DNA of 64,000 nucleotides from Mycolicibacterium hodleri (GCF_006439015.1 NZ_RCZG01000001.1:744001-808000); one strand, 5' to 3'. Shown: positions 8,489 through 19,088, numbered from the stretch's first letter. Numbers and translations are program-made. Notes: generated by a model from the letters alone, not told the origin.

Positions 8489-10099
8489 ATGACCGCACTC
8501 GACCTCTACGTCAGCCCTCTTGGCCGAGTCGAGGGTGATCTCGACGTCCGAGTCACCATCGAGGATGGCATCGTCACCTCCGCCTGGACCGAGGCCGCGA
8601 TGTTCCGCGGCTTCGAGATCATCCTGCGCGGCAAGGACCCTCAGGCCGGACTGGTCGTATGTCCGCGCATCTGCGGTATCTGCGGCGGTAGCCACCTCTA
8701 CAAGTCCGCGTATGCGCTCGACACGGCGTGGGCGACGCACATGCCGCACAACGCCACGCTGGTGCGCAACATCTGCCAGGCCGCCGAGACGCTGCAGTCG
8801 ATCCCGCGCTATTTCTATGCTCTGTTCGCCATCGACCTGACCAACAAGAACTATGCGAAGTCGCCGCTGTACGCCGAGGCAGTACGCCGGTTCGCACCCT
8901 ACGTCGGGACGAGTTACCAACCGGGCGTGGTGCTTTCCGGCAAGCCCGTCGAGGTCTATGCGATCTTCGGCGGCCAGTGGCCGCACTCCAGCTTCATGGT
9001 CCCGGGCGGTGTGATGTGCGCGCCAACGCTGTCTGACGTGACGCGATCCATCGCGATCCTCGAACACTGGAAGGACGCTTGGCTGGAAGGTCAGTGGCTG
9101 GGCTGCAGCGTCGACCGTTGGCTCGAGGTGAAGACCTGGGAGGACATGCTCGCCTGGGTCGACGAAAACGAGTCGCAGTACAACAGTGACTGTGGATTCT
9201 TCATCCGCTACTGCCTGGACGTCGGACTCGACAAGTACGGGCAGGGTGTCGGCAACTACTTCGCCACTGGCACCTACTTCGACCCTGCGCTGTACGAAAA
9301 CCCGACCATCGACGGTCGCAACGACGCGTTGATCGGGCGTTCGGGGATCTACTCGAAGGGCGAGTGGCACGCATTCGACCAGGCCAAGGTTCGCGAGGAC
9401 GTCACGCATTCCTTCTACGAGGGCAGTCAACCGCTGCACCCCTTCGACGGCGAGACCATCCCCATCGACCCGGAGGCCGGCCGCAAACAGGGCAAGTACA
9501 GCTGGGCGAAGTCTCCGCGCTACGACATCGGCGGCGGTCTCGGCAACGTTCCGCTCGAGGCGGGTCCGTTGGCCCGGCGGATGGCGGCGGGCGGGCCAAA
9601 CGCCCTGCCGCATCAGGACAATGACCCGCTGTTCCCCAACCTCTACAACTCGATAGGCCCTAGCGTGTTCGTCCGCCAGATGGCGCGCATGCACGAGGCG
9701 CCGAAGTACTACAAGTGGGCGCGCCAATGGCTCGACGACCTCGATCTGAAGGAAAGCTTCTACACCAAGCCCACCGAACACGCCGAGGGCAAGGGCTTCG
9801 GAGCGACCGAGGCCGCGCGAGGTGCGCTGGCAGACTGGATCGTCATCGAGAACTCCAAGATCAAGAACTACCAGGTGGTGACGCCCACGGCATGGAACAT
9901 CGGGCCGCGCGACGGCTCGGACGTTCTCGGTCCCATCGAACAGGCGCTTGTCGGATCGCCGATCGTCGACGCCGAAGATCCGGTCGAATTGGGCCACGTC
10001 GCACGCAGTTTCGACTCCTGCCTGGTCTGCACCGTGCACGCCTATGACGGCAAGTCCGGAAAAGAGCTGTCCAAGTTCGTCATCAACGGAATGGTGTGA
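8489..10099 (+). CDS. hucL: HucL, large catalytic subunit of group 2a [NiFe] hydrogenase
   Basis: Holds the Ni-Fe(CN)2CO site that splits H2. The four Ni-binding cysteines are present: C62 and C65 in RICGICGGSH (L1 motif) and C511 and C514 in DSCLVCTVH (L2 motif). The 19 residues after H517 form the C-terminal peptide that a maturation protease would remove after nickel insertion. I chose ATG 8489 (MTALDLYVSPLGRVEG), which fits homologues and has GGAAGG upstream; the reading from 8453 adds 12 non-homologous residues. Length 536 aa. Confidence 0.95.
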   Translation: MTALDLYVSPLGRVEGDLDVRVTIEDGIVTSAWTEAAMFRGFEIILRGKDPQAGLVVCPRICGICGGSHLYKSAYALDTAWATHMPHNATLVRNICQAAETLQSIPRYFYALFAIDLTNKNYAKSPLYAEAVRRFAPYVGTSYQPGVVLSGKPVEVYAIFGGQWPHSSFMVPGGVMCAPTLSDVTRSIAILEHWKDAWLEGQWLGCSVDRWLEVKTWEDMLAWVDENESQYNSDCGFFIRYCLDVGLDKYGQGVGNYFATGTYFDPALYENPTIDGRNDALIGRSGIYSKGEWHAFDQAKVREDVTHSFYEGSQPLHPFDGETIPIDPEAGRKQGKYSWAKSPRYDIGGGLGNVPLEAGPLARRMAAGGPNALPHQDNDPLFPNLYNSIGPSVFVRQMARMHEAPKYYKWARQWLDDLDLKESFYTKPTEHAEGKGFGATEAARGALADWIVIENSKIKNYQVVTPTAWNIGPRDGSDVLGPIEQALVGSPIVDAEDPVELGHVARSFDSCLVCTVHAYDGKSGKELSKFVINGMV

Positions 10100-10932
10100 T
10101 CCTGACGTCTATGCAGGCCGCTTCCGAGCCGGGCCAGGTCGACCTCGAGCCACCCGGCTGCAAGGTGCTGGTCGTCGGCTGCGGCAACCTGCTGCGTGGC
10201 GATGACGGCGTCGGACCCGTTCTGGTGCGCCATCTCTGGGAGCTCGGGGTTCCGGACGGGGCCCAGATGGTGGACGGTGGCACGGCCGGGATGGACACCG
10301 CGTTCCGGATGCGGGGCGCAGACCGGGTCGTCATCGTCGACGCGGCGGCCACGGGATCCGAGCCGGGCACCGTGTACCGCGTCCCGGGGGAGGAGTTCGC
10401 CGAACTGCCACCTCTGCAGGGGCTGCACACCCATTCGTTCCGGTGGGACCACGCCATCGCCTTCGCGCGGTGGGCCCTCGGTGACGCGTGCCCCACCGAC
10501 ATCACGGTCTTCCTGATCGAGGTGGCCGGGGTCGACTTCGGCGCCGAGCTGTCCGAGCCGGTGACGGCCGGGATGCACACCGTCATCGAGGTCATCGAGC
10601 GCGATTTCTTGGCCCCGCTGCGACCGGCAAAGGTCGCCGAGGTGACGGTCGAGTTCACCGATGACGGATACGTCCGCCTGGACGCTGCCCTGGCGGCGAG
10701 CAGGTTCGCCTCCGATGCGGTCGCGGCCGTCGTGCGCGACGACGACTTTCTGCTGATACCCCTTCGTGGTCCCCGCAGCGGCGGCCTGCTGCTCAAACAG
10801 CGCAATCCGGCGGGGGACCGAAGTGCGCTGATTCACGAAGTGCTCTACGGCCGCATTCCGGTGGGTGTGCGGCGTGCCTTCTGGGATGACGAGCAGGGTG
10901 CCCTGCGGGTCCCGTTGGACCCCACGAGTTGA
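10096..10932 (+). CDS. Hydrogenase maturation protease with C-terminal extension
   Basis: Predicted to trim the C-terminal peptide of HucL after nickel insertion. Residues 23-185 look like a HybD/HyaD/HupD-type M52 protease, with GCGNLLRGDDGVGP at 28-41 and a DAA box near residue 86. Family members are usually about 150-200 aa; this one is 278 aa, and the last ~90 residues are an extra region I do not recognise. The GTG at 10096 overlaps the hucL stop as GTGA (coupled translation); ATG 10111 is the alternative. Confidence 0.87.
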   Translation: MILTSMQAASEPGQVDLEPPGCKVLVVGCGNLLRGDDGVGPVLVRHLWELGVPDGAQMVDGGTAGMDTAFRMRGADRVVIVDAAATGSEPGTVYRVPGEEFAELPPLQGLHTHSFRWDHAIAFARWALGDACPTDITVFLIEVAGVDFGAELSEPVTAGMHTVIEVIERDFLAPLRPAKVAEVTVEFTDDGYVRLDAALAASRFASDAVAAVVRDDDFLLIPLRGPRSGGLLLKQRNPAGDRSALIHEVLYGRIPVGVRRAFWDDEQGALRVPLDPTS

Positions 10933-10940
10933 TTTCCGTC

Positions 10941-11192
10941 ATGGAGCCTGACGTCCCCAGTCGGCCGCCGACCGTGATTCCGGCCAAGGGGTCCGCCGAG
11001 GAGGCACATGCCGTCGACGCGGTGGTAGTCGAGGAGCGCGGACAGTTCGCCGTCGACGTCGTCGTGGTCTTCACCGACGGAGTCGTGCGCAAGCGAATCA
11101 ACACCCACCGCACCCGTCGGCGCGCCGAATTGGCGGCAAGTTTGATCAAACGCGCCGCCGAGCGCGATCTGAAGGGTCCACTGAACGGATGA
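10941..11192 (+). CDS. Small conserved hydrogenase-operon protein of unknown function
   Basis: An 83-aa acidic-to-basic protein lying 8 bp after the protease gene and 16 bp before the TPR gene, so almost certainly co-translated with them. It has a predicted beta-rich middle (VDAVVVEERGQFAVDVVVVF) and an Arg/Lys-rich C-terminus; no cysteines, signal peptide or membrane span. Start is ATG 10941; a TTG at 10929 overlapping the previous stop is also possible. I do not recognise a family. Confidence 0.65.
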   Translation: MEPDVPSRPPTVIPAKGSAEEAHAVDAVVVEERGQFAVDVVVVFTDGVVRKRINTHRTRRRAELAASLIKRAAERDLKGPLNG

Positions 11193-11208
11193 CGAAAATG
11201 GGAGGGCC

Positions 11209-12492
11209 GTGACCGAGACTGCGATCGCCGAGACTTCGGCGGCCGAGGACGAATCTGTCGAGCCGGACCTTGCCCCGCTGCGTCCGCAACCCCTCGGTGC
11301 GTTCGGACTCCCCTTGGGTTACCTCCTGATCCCCGCCGGTGAGGACACCGAGTCTGCGCGTAGGGCACTCCTCACCGGATGCATCCCTGACGAGTGGCCG
11401 CTGCGGCTGACCCCGCATCGCCATGCGCTCGCAGGCGACCGCGACGCCGCGCTGGCAGCACTCGACGCGCTCGACGTGCACGACCCGATCACCCGCTACA
11501 ACCGCTTCGTGTTGAACTCCGACCTGGAGGACGCCGACGACCTTCGATCGGTGCTCGGCGAGTTCGCCCCGCTGGTCGACCTGGTCTCCTTTGCGCTCGG
11601 GCGAATCGATGCGCCGCCAGGGGTGGGTGACGCCGACCGCGAGATGGCCGCGATCCTGCTCGGTGCGACCGCCAGCCACGTGCTCGCCGACGATCCCGCC
11701 GCGGCAGTCGCCCTGCTCGACTCGGCGGTCGATGCCGCCCGTGTCGTGTCGAGACCGCTCGCAGGCAGTCTGCTCGGTGCCTCCGCATCGATCTTCATCG
11801 AAACCGGTGATCCCGGTGAAGCGCACGAGCGCATCGAGAATGCGCTGCGTCTGCTCGCCGACGCCGACGGCCTGCGCGTCGAACGCGCCGAACTTCACCT
11901 GACTGCCGCCGGCTTGTTGCACGAACAGACGCACGACAACCCGGGGCTCATCGCGCAAGCCATCCCGCACTACCACTCGGCACTGCAGTTGGTGCAACGC
12001 GAGGACGCGCCGCTGCTCTGGGCGTCTGCCCACGCGAACCTCGCGACCGCCTACCTGACCATGCCGATGGTCGAGGCCTCGGGGCAGCTGCGGCTGGGTG
12101 TCGCGTCGCAGTCGTTGCGGTCGGCGTTGACGGTCTACACCCGTGAGGACCATCCCGAGCAATGGGCGAGTGTCCAACTGAACCTTGCCAATTCGCTCGT
12201 CTATACGCCGTCCAAGCATCAGGCCGACAACCTGGTCGAGGCCGTAGAACTCTACGAGGCGGTCCTCGAGGCGCGCGACCGCAACAGCGATCCGCTGGGG
12301 CGGGCCCGCGTGCTGGCGAACCAGGGCAATGTGCTGGCGCATCTGGGTGCGTTCAGGGATGCGAAGGCCAAGCTGTACGAGGCACGGTCGCTTTTCGAGG
12401 AACTGGGTGACGACGAATCAGTCCGCGCCGTGCGCGGTGTTCTCGACGAAGTCGCCAGACAGATCACGCTGAACCGAACCGAGGCACCATGA
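11209..12492 (+). CDS. Tetratricopeptide-repeat protein of the huc operon
   Basis: A 427-aa cytoplasmic protein with a disordered acidic N-terminus and helical TPR-like repeats from about residue 140 to 410, for example around AVALLDSAVDAARV, AIPHYHSALQLVQ, EAVELYEAVLEARD and AKAKLYEARSLFEEL. TPR scaffolds mediate protein-protein contacts, so a role in hydrogenase assembly or partner recruitment is plausible but inferred from the operon. GTG start with GGGAGG 3 nt upstream; the stop overlaps hucE as ATGA. Confidence 0.85.
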   Translation: MTETAIAETSAAEDESVEPDLAPLRPQPLGAFGLPLGYLLIPAGEDTESARRALLTGCIPDEWPLRLTPHRHALAGDRDAALAALDALDVHDPITRYNRFVLNSDLEDADDLRSVLGEFAPLVDLVSFALGRIDAPPGVGDADREMAAILLGATASHVLADDPAAAVALLDSAVDAARVVSRPLAGSLLGASASIFIETGDPGEAHERIENALRLLADADGLRVERAELHLTAAGLLHEQTHDNPGLIAQAIPHYHSALQLVQREDAPLLWASAHANLATAYLTMPMVEASGQLRLGVASQSLRSALTVYTREDHPEQWASVQLNLANSLVYTPSKHQADNLVEAVELYEAVLEARDRNSDPLGRARVLANQGNVLAHLGAFRDAKAKLYEARSLFEELGDDESVRAVRGVLDEVARQITLNRTEAP

Positions 12493-13397
12493 CCGCGATC
12501 GCCGACCACGCAAAATCCGCTTCAGCGTCGAACGAGGAGCCGGGGTTCGAGCAGCTGGCCAAGCGTGTCGACGACGCGATGCGTGCGCTGGCCGGCTTGG
12601 ACCCGATGTCGCGTGCCATCGCCGAGGAGGTCAAGGCCTCCGTCGAGGCGATCCACCGCGCCGGTCTGGTGTCCATCGTGCGCCGGCTGAAGGCCGAGGA
12701 CGCCACCCGCGAGGCACTGTTCGACCTCGTCGACGACCCGGTGGTGCACCTGCTGCTGTCCCTTCACGAGATCGTCCGACCCGACCCGATGACGTTGGCG
12801 AATCGTGTGCTGACCGACGTACGTCCGCAGTTGCAAAGTCACGGAGGCGATGTCGCGCTGGTGCGCATCGAGGACGGCACGGCGTTCGTGCGGCTTGAGG
12901 GCGCCTGCAACGGCTGCTCGATGTCGTCTGTGACTCTTCGCAACCTCGTCGAGACCGCGTTGACGGCAGACGTCCCCGGGGTGAGCGCCGTCGAGGTGCT
13001 ACCCAATGAGCCGTCGCCGACGCTGATCTCGGTGGAGTCGTTGACCATCGGCCTCAACCCCGCGACCGAGGGTTGGGTGTGCGTCGGCTCGGCGGGTGAG
13101 CTTCCGGACGGCGGCATCACGCCCAAGAGTGTGACGGCCGCCAATGGTGACTATGCCGAGGTCATCGTCGTCAACGTCGAGAACAAGCTGACGGCCTATC
13201 GCAACGAATGTGCGCACGAGGCACTGCCTTTGGACAACGCGATCCTCGACGTCGCAAACGGCACGCTGACGTGCCCGTGGCACGGTTTCTGCTATGACGC
13301 GACGTCCGGCGAGTGCCTCACGGCGCCAGGTGCCCAGTTGGAGCAGCTTCCCCTGCGGGTCGACAAGGGTGACGTCTGGGTCCGGATCGTCTCGTGA
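12489..13397 (+). CDS. hucE: HucE, NifU-Rieske iron-sulfur fusion protein
   Basis: A 302-aa fusion: a helical N-terminus (1-105), a NifU C-terminal-like domain with CNGC (C140, C143), and a Rieske [2Fe-2S] domain with C241-x-H243 and C262-x2-H265. In M. smegmatis the huc-linked iron-sulfur protein HucE is needed for Huc activity and is proposed to relay electrons towards the respiratory chain. Here it overlaps the TPR gene by ATGA and the NHL gene by GTGA. No membrane span or signal is visible. Confidence 0.9.
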   Translation: MTAIADHAKSASASNEEPGFEQLAKRVDDAMRALAGLDPMSRAIAEEVKASVEAIHRAGLVSIVRRLKAEDATREALFDLVDDPVVHLLLSLHEIVRPDPMTLANRVLTDVRPQLQSHGGDVALVRIEDGTAFVRLEGACNGCSMSSVTLRNLVETALTADVPGVSAVEVLPNEPSPTLISVESLTIGLNPATEGWVCVGSAGELPDGGITPKSVTAANGDYAEVIVVNVENKLTAYRNECAHEALPLDNAILDVANGTLTCPWHGFCYDATSGECLTAPGAQLEQLPLRVDKGDVWVRIVS

Positions 13398-14572
13398 GCC
13401 GGTACACCGTCCGCATGAACGTGAGCGGACGACCGGATCGGGTGGACGTCGCACCCGAGGTGGACCTCAGCGGTGGGTGGGCCCCCGAGCTGTGGCTGGG
13501 CGCCCCCGCGCCCGGCGGGTTGGCGCTGCCGCCGGCCAGCCCCACGATGGCGTGGATGTACTCTCCGCGTGGGGTGTTCCTCGGCGAGAATCACGTCATC
13601 GTCGCCGATTCCGGCAACCACCGGGTACTCATCTGGCATGGCAGGCCCACGGCCGACGAGCAACCTGCCGAGGTGGTTCTCGGTCAGCCCGACGGCACCA
13701 CCGAAGGGCGTGCGGCGAATGGGCGCGGACCCGAGCGGGGCATGAATCTGCCGACCGGGGTGCTCGTGCACGAGGGTCGACTGATCGTCGCCGACGCCTG
13801 GCACCACCGCATTCTGGTGTGGGACGAGGTCCCGGTGCTCGACGACACTCCTCCGGATCACGTTCTTGGACAACCCGATCCGAACAGTGTCCTTCCCAAT
13901 CAGGGTGGGGAGTGCTCGGCGTCGACGTTCTACTGGCCGTTCGGCATCGCCATCGTCGGGTCCCGGTTCTGGGTCGCCGACACCGGCAATCGTCGGGTGC
14001 TCGGCTGGGACGGTGGGATCCCGACGCCCGGACGAGCCGCCGACGTGGTCCTGGGTCAGCCAGACGCAATGCATCGAGAGGAGAATCGAGGCGGTGATGC
14101 CGGCCCGGCGAGCTTCCGCTGGCCGCACGACATCACGGGAACCGACGACCTGCTCCTGGTGGCCGACGCCGGTGACCATCGGATACTCGGGTGGTCTCCG
14201 CATCCCGACGTCGATGGACCGGCCGACACGGTGATCGGTCAGTCGGACTTCACGACGTCGACGGAGTGGCCGTACGGCCCGCACACCGGTGATCGGTTCC
14301 GGTTCCCCTACGCCGTCGGCCTCGACGGCGACCGGTTGGCCATCGCCGACACCGCCAACAATCGGATTCTGCTGTGGGACGACGTGCCCCTGGACGGCCG
14401 TGCCGCCGACTACGTGCTGGCTCAACCAGACTTCGGCTCCAACGGCGAGAATCGGTGGACGTCCGTGCAGCGGGATACGCTCTGCTGGCCGTACGGCATA
14501 TCGCTGTGCGGCGACCGACTGGCGGTCTCCGACTCCGGCAACAATCGGGTCGTGATCTGGAAGCGTTCGTGA
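13394..14572 (+). CDS. NHL-repeat six-bladed propeller protein of the huc operon
   Basis: A 392-aa protein with six copies of the NHL blade signature (VADSGNHRVLIW, VADAWHHRILVW, VADTGNRRVLGW, VADAGDHRILGW, IADTANNRILLW, VSDSGNNRVVIW), which is the right number for one closed propeller. Regularly spaced VLGQPD motifs lie between blades. There is no signal peptide, so it should act in the cytoplasm with the other huc products, perhaps as a binding platform. Start GTG overlaps the hucE stop. Its exact role is not known to me. Confidence 0.88.
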   Translation: MSRYTVRMNVSGRPDRVDVAPEVDLSGGWAPELWLGAPAPGGLALPPASPTMAWMYSPRGVFLGENHVIVADSGNHRVLIWHGRPTADEQPAEVVLGQPDGTTEGRAANGRGPERGMNLPTGVLVHEGRLIVADAWHHRILVWDEVPVLDDTPPDHVLGQPDPNSVLPNQGGECSASTFYWPFGIAIVGSRFWVADTGNRRVLGWDGGIPTPGRAADVVLGQPDAMHREENRGGDAGPASFRWPHDITGTDDLLLVADAGDHRILGWSPHPDVDGPADTVIGQSDFTTSTEWPYGPHTGDRFRFPYAVGLDGDRLAIADTANNRILLWDDVPLDGRAADYVLAQPDFGSNGENRWTSVQRDTLCWPYGISLCGDRLAVSDSGNNRVVIWKRS

Positions 14573-14582
14573 GGACCACTCG

Positions 14583-15419
14583 ATGAGGCCACGGATCGTC
14601 CAGACAGACGGGCAGATCGGCTTTTACTGGGCTACCCCGACGGGCGCGCCGACGTCACTGCAAGCACTCGTCGCCGCGGACGACGAGCCTGATCGTCTGG
14701 TGGCCACGCATCTGGAGGCCATCGACGATTCGCTGATCATCGCCGCCGAGCGGTTCGGTGAGATCCTCGGCGGGGGGCGGCGGCCTGCGCCCGATGAACG
14801 CGAGGACCTGCTCGATCTGCACCGCGCGCTAGACCGGTTGTGCTTCGAATTTGCGGCTGCCCTCGAGCGCACGGGCCTCTCAGCCGACCTGAGGGCAGGC
14901 AAGATCATCGGCACCGCGGCGCTGTTCTCGATCCTGGCCCGCGAGCCGCTGGGACTGCTTGGGCCCGCGCCCTTCGACGGTGAACTCGACGACCCCTCGA
15001 TCGGTGTCATCGGAGGGTTCGGCGAGATGCAGCAGGCCGATCCAGCAAAGCCGTGGAAGGGTGGTCGCTGGGTCGTCAGAACCGAAGCGGGACAGCGGTT
15101 CCCGTTGACACTGTCGATGCTGATGTTCGATAGCTCCGGGGTGAACAAGGAGGCTTCGCGCAAGGAACACGTCGAAGCCCTGCGATCAGTCATCTCAGCC
15201 GCCCGATTGGCTGACGCCGACCCCATGGCCGTCACCTGCGCGCTGGACTGGCTGCTGTACGACTGGCTGATGGCTCACCGCGACGGCCCCGACAGTGCAG
15301 AGATCGTCTTCCCGAAGGATCACGAGGCGGACGCAGGCGTGATCATCGCGGCCGCGGCGGCGTCGGTCGCAGCCAGGGCGACCTTCGACCCAGGCCTCGT
15401 TGGGTTGACCACTCCCTAA
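14583..15419 (+). CDS. Conserved hypothetical protein ending the huc operon
   Basis: A 278-aa mostly helical soluble protein, 10 bp after the NHL gene and preceded by a GAGG ribosome-binding sequence, so the last member of the huc transcript. No cysteine cluster, signal or membrane span is visible. The N-terminus (QTDGQIGFYWATPTGAP) and the region LTLSMLMFDSSGVNKEASRKE around residue 180 are distinctive. I cannot assign a family; its constant company suggests a hydrogenase accessory role. Confidence 0.75.
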   Translation: MRPRIVQTDGQIGFYWATPTGAPTSLQALVAADDEPDRLVATHLEAIDDSLIIAAERFGEILGGGRRPAPDEREDLLDLHRALDRLCFEFAAALERTGLSADLRAGKIIGTAALFSILAREPLGLLGPAPFDGELDDPSIGVIGGFGEMQQADPAKPWKGGRWVVRTEAGQRFPLTLSMLMFDSSGVNKEASRKEHVEALRSVISAARLADADPMAVTCALDWLLYDWLMAHRDGPDSAEIVFPKDHEADAGVIIAAAAASVAARATFDPGLVGLTTP

Positions 15420-15457
15420 TCGGGCTGCGCGTCGCCGTCCTCGCCGGTGTAGCTGCC

Positions 15458-16979
<1,522 letters not shown>

Positions 16980-16983
<4 letters not shown>

Positions 16984-17435
16984 GCAAGACGTTGCTGATC
17001 GTGCACCACACTCCGTCGCCGCACACCCAGGAAATGTTCGAGGCGGTGTTGTCCGGTGCCACCGACCCCCAGATCGAGGGCGTGGAAGTCGTTCGGCGAC
17101 CGGCACTTACGGTGTCATCGGTGGAGATGTTGCAGGCGGACGGCTACCTGCTGGGCACTCCCGCGAATCTCGGGTATGTCTCCGGCGCCCTCAAGCACGC
17201 CTTCGACCAGAGCTACTACCAGCTGCTGGACTCCACCCATGGGCGACCGTTCGGGCTGTGGCTGCACGGCAACGAAGGCACGGAGGGGGCCGAGCGCGCA
17301 GTGGATGGCATCACTGGCGGGTTGGGCTGGGTGAAGGCGGCGGGGTACGTGGTCGTCTCGGGCAAGCCGACGAAGGCCGACCTGGAGGCGTGTTGGAATC
17401 TGGGGGCCACCGTCGCCGCGACGCTGATGGAATGA
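16980..17435 (+). CDS. Flavodoxin-like / NADPH-dependent FMN reductase family protein (Rv2771c type)
   Basis: A 151-aa flavodoxin-fold protein. The N-terminal VHHTPSPHTQEM (about 8-19) is the phosphate-binding loop position, ADGYLLGTPANLGYVSG (about 52-68) resembles the FMN-binding PxYxG region of NAD(P)H:FMN reductases, and LWLHGNEGTEGAE follows. It probably binds FMN and reduces an unknown partner. Translationally coupled to the membrane protein upstream. Confidence 0.82.
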
Positions 17436-17581
17436 CGCACACTCGCCTGCACCGGCGACTCGTTGGAGTTGAGGCGGGGCCGCCGGCCACCAGAGTCGAG
17501 CAGGTGCCTTCCGACGTGGTGTGGGCGCCGGACGCCGGCGATGAAGCGACCTGGCCCGCCGTCGCGGATTGGGCAAAGTAG
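17432..17581 (+). CDS. Possible small protein, 49 aa
   Basis: An ATG overlapping the preceding stop (ATGA) opens a 49-codon frame (MTHTRLHRRLVGV...WPAVADWAK) ending 62 bp before the next gene. Coupled starts make translation plausible, but there is no recognisable domain and the frame could be chance. Confidence 0.3.
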   Translation: MTHTRLHRRLVGVEAGPPATRVEQVPSDVVWAPDAGDEATWPAVADWAK

Positions 17582-17643
17582 GGCGGCTCGCCTATGGTCC
17601 GCAGGCTCGTCGCTACGCTCATCAATCGACGAAGGAGCTGCAC

Positions 17644-18108
17644 ATGGCTGGTATCGCCGAGATCGCACTGAGCGGTGCGCCCATCGCAGGCGGCGCATTG
17701 CTTGGGGTCCTCGCGGGCAACAAGCGACCGCCGGACATCCGGGCGTTGGTCAAACAGGACATGGAGCTGCTCGAGATGCTCCCGCCGGAGCAGGTCGAAC
17801 GTCGCGCCGAACTGCAACGCGTGATCGACATCCGGATCGACGACATGATCGCCGCGGTCGACAAGCAACGCTCGATGCTCGAGGTGGCGGCGTCCTACCG
17901 AGGCAATTGGCGCGACATCGTCGTCTTCATCTGCGCGATCCTGTTCACGATCATCTGGTGGAACGTCAGCCACAGTCGCGCCAACTGGACGATCATGTTC
18001 GTCCTCATGATCGTCGTGTCGGTTGCGGCGGGCGTTTACGCGGGCCGAGGAATACTGCGCGCGGTCCAGACTTACGCCAAGGGGCGCCACGCCGAACACG
18101 GTCAGTAG
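17644..18108 (+). CDS. Small conserved membrane protein, unknown function
   Basis: A 154-aa protein with a cytosolic coiled N-terminal half (heptad-like LVKQDMELLEMLPPEQVERR) and two adjacent membrane spans at about residues 96-113 and 120-140. AAGGAG lies 6 nt before the ATG. It converges on the HpcH/HpaI-type gene with a 7-bp tail overlap. I recognise no family; a short helical region plus paired spans resembles accessory envelope proteins. Confidence 0.75.
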   Translation: MAGIAEIALSGAPIAGGALLGVLAGNKRPPDIRALVKQDMELLEMLPPEQVERRAELQRVIDIRIDDMIAAVDKQRSMLEVAASYRGNWRDIVVFICAILFTIIWWNVSHSRANWTIMFVLMIVVSVAAGVYAGRGILRAVQTYAKGRHAEHGQ

Positions 18109-19031
18109 TGGTAGGTATCCGACGGGGCTGGGACGTGATCGGGGTCGTCGCCGTACTCCGACGAGTGGATGCCGTAGGCCTTGGCCAGATCCAGAATCTT
18201 GGTGGCGCGGGCGATGCGCGGCAGATCTGAGCCGTTGCGGATCTCTCCGCCATCGCGCTGAAACTCAGCGAAGAACTCCTTGGCCCAGCTGATTTCGTCG
18301 TGAGACGGTGACAGCCCCTCGTTCACGGACGGACATTGATCGGGCGTCAGGCAGATCTTGCCCGTCATGCCGAACTCGACGGAGACGGCGCTGGCCTCGA
18401 TGAGCTTCAGTGCGCTGGAGCCGATCGTCGGGCCGTCGATGGCGCTCGGCAGGTGGGCTGCCTTGGCCGCGATCGTGAAGCGCGATCGCGCGTACGCGAG
18501 GGTCGCCGGATTGTCGCCGAAACCGGTGTCGCGGCGGAAGTCGCCGATGCCGAAGGCAAGCCGGAACGTGCCCTTGGTCGCGGCGATCTCGGTAATGCGT
18601 TCCAGACCTCTAGCGGTCTCGACGAGGGCGACGATCGGCACGTCCGGCAGCCGTTTCGCGGTCTCGATGACGTGGTCGACGGATTCCACCATCGCCAGCA
18701 TCACTCCGCCGACCGAGGTGTGGGCCAACATGTCCAGGTCGTCGGCCCACCATCGGGTGCCGAACCCGTTGACGCGCACCCAGTCGTCGTTGCCAGAGGT
18801 CAACCAATTGCTGACGTTGTCGCGGGCCGCGGCTTTGTCCTTGGGCGCTACGGCGTCCTCGATGTCGAGGACGACGATGTCGGCGCGTGAGTTCGCGGCC
18901 GGCGCGAAGCGGTCCGGCTGGGCGCCGTTGACCAGGAGCCAGCTTCTGGCGAGGACCGGGTCGATGCGAAAGCCGGGATCCGAGGGGTCGTGGTGGGAAG
19001 CCGGGTCGCTGCCGGTGGCCTGGTCATACAC
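18102..19031 (-). CDS. HpcH/HpaI aldolase, citrate lyase beta-like (CitE-type)
   Basis: A 309-aa TIM-barrel lyase of the CitE group. The metal/substrate segment VVLDIEDAVAPKDKAAAR (residues 53-70) and VALVETARGLERI (about residue 131) carry the acidic ligands and Arg residues of the family. Stand-alone CitE-like proteins act on C-C bonds of 2-keto or acyl-CoA substrates; the actual substrate is unknown, and no citrate lyase alpha/gamma genes are nearby. Starts at GTG 19031; the next leftward gene (dienelactone hydrolase) is 57 bp upstream. Confidence 0.85.
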   Translation of the reverse strand: MYDQATGSDPASHHDPSDPGFRIDPVLARSWLLVNGAQPDRFAPAANSRADIVVLDIEDAVAPKDKAAARDNVSNWLTSGNDDWVRVNGFGTRWWADDLDMLAHTSVGGVMLAMVESVDHVIETAKRLPDVPIVALVETARGLERITEIAATKGTFRLAFGIGDFRRDTGFGDNPATLAYARSRFTIAAKAAHLPSAIDGPTIGSSALKLIEASAVSVEFGMTGKICLTPDQCPSVNEGLSPSHDEISWAKEFFAEFQRDGGEIRNGSDLPRIARATKILDLAKAYGIHSSEYGDDPDHVPAPSDTYHY

Positions 19032-19088
19032 GAGTCAATCGTCGCCTACCGGGTGAGCGGGTGGCAAAACGGGTGCGTCCGGGGACCC

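Noticed and set aside
8324..10039. 571-codon frame antisense to hucL
   Set aside because: Shadow of hucL with no recognisable protein pattern.
7471..10099. Assignment to the other mycobacterial H2-uptake hydrogenase, Hhy (group 1h)
   Set aside because: The adjacent hucM-type gene, the MASVLWFQGG start of the small subunit, and the HucE/NHL/TPR neighbours match Huc (group 2a), not Hhy.
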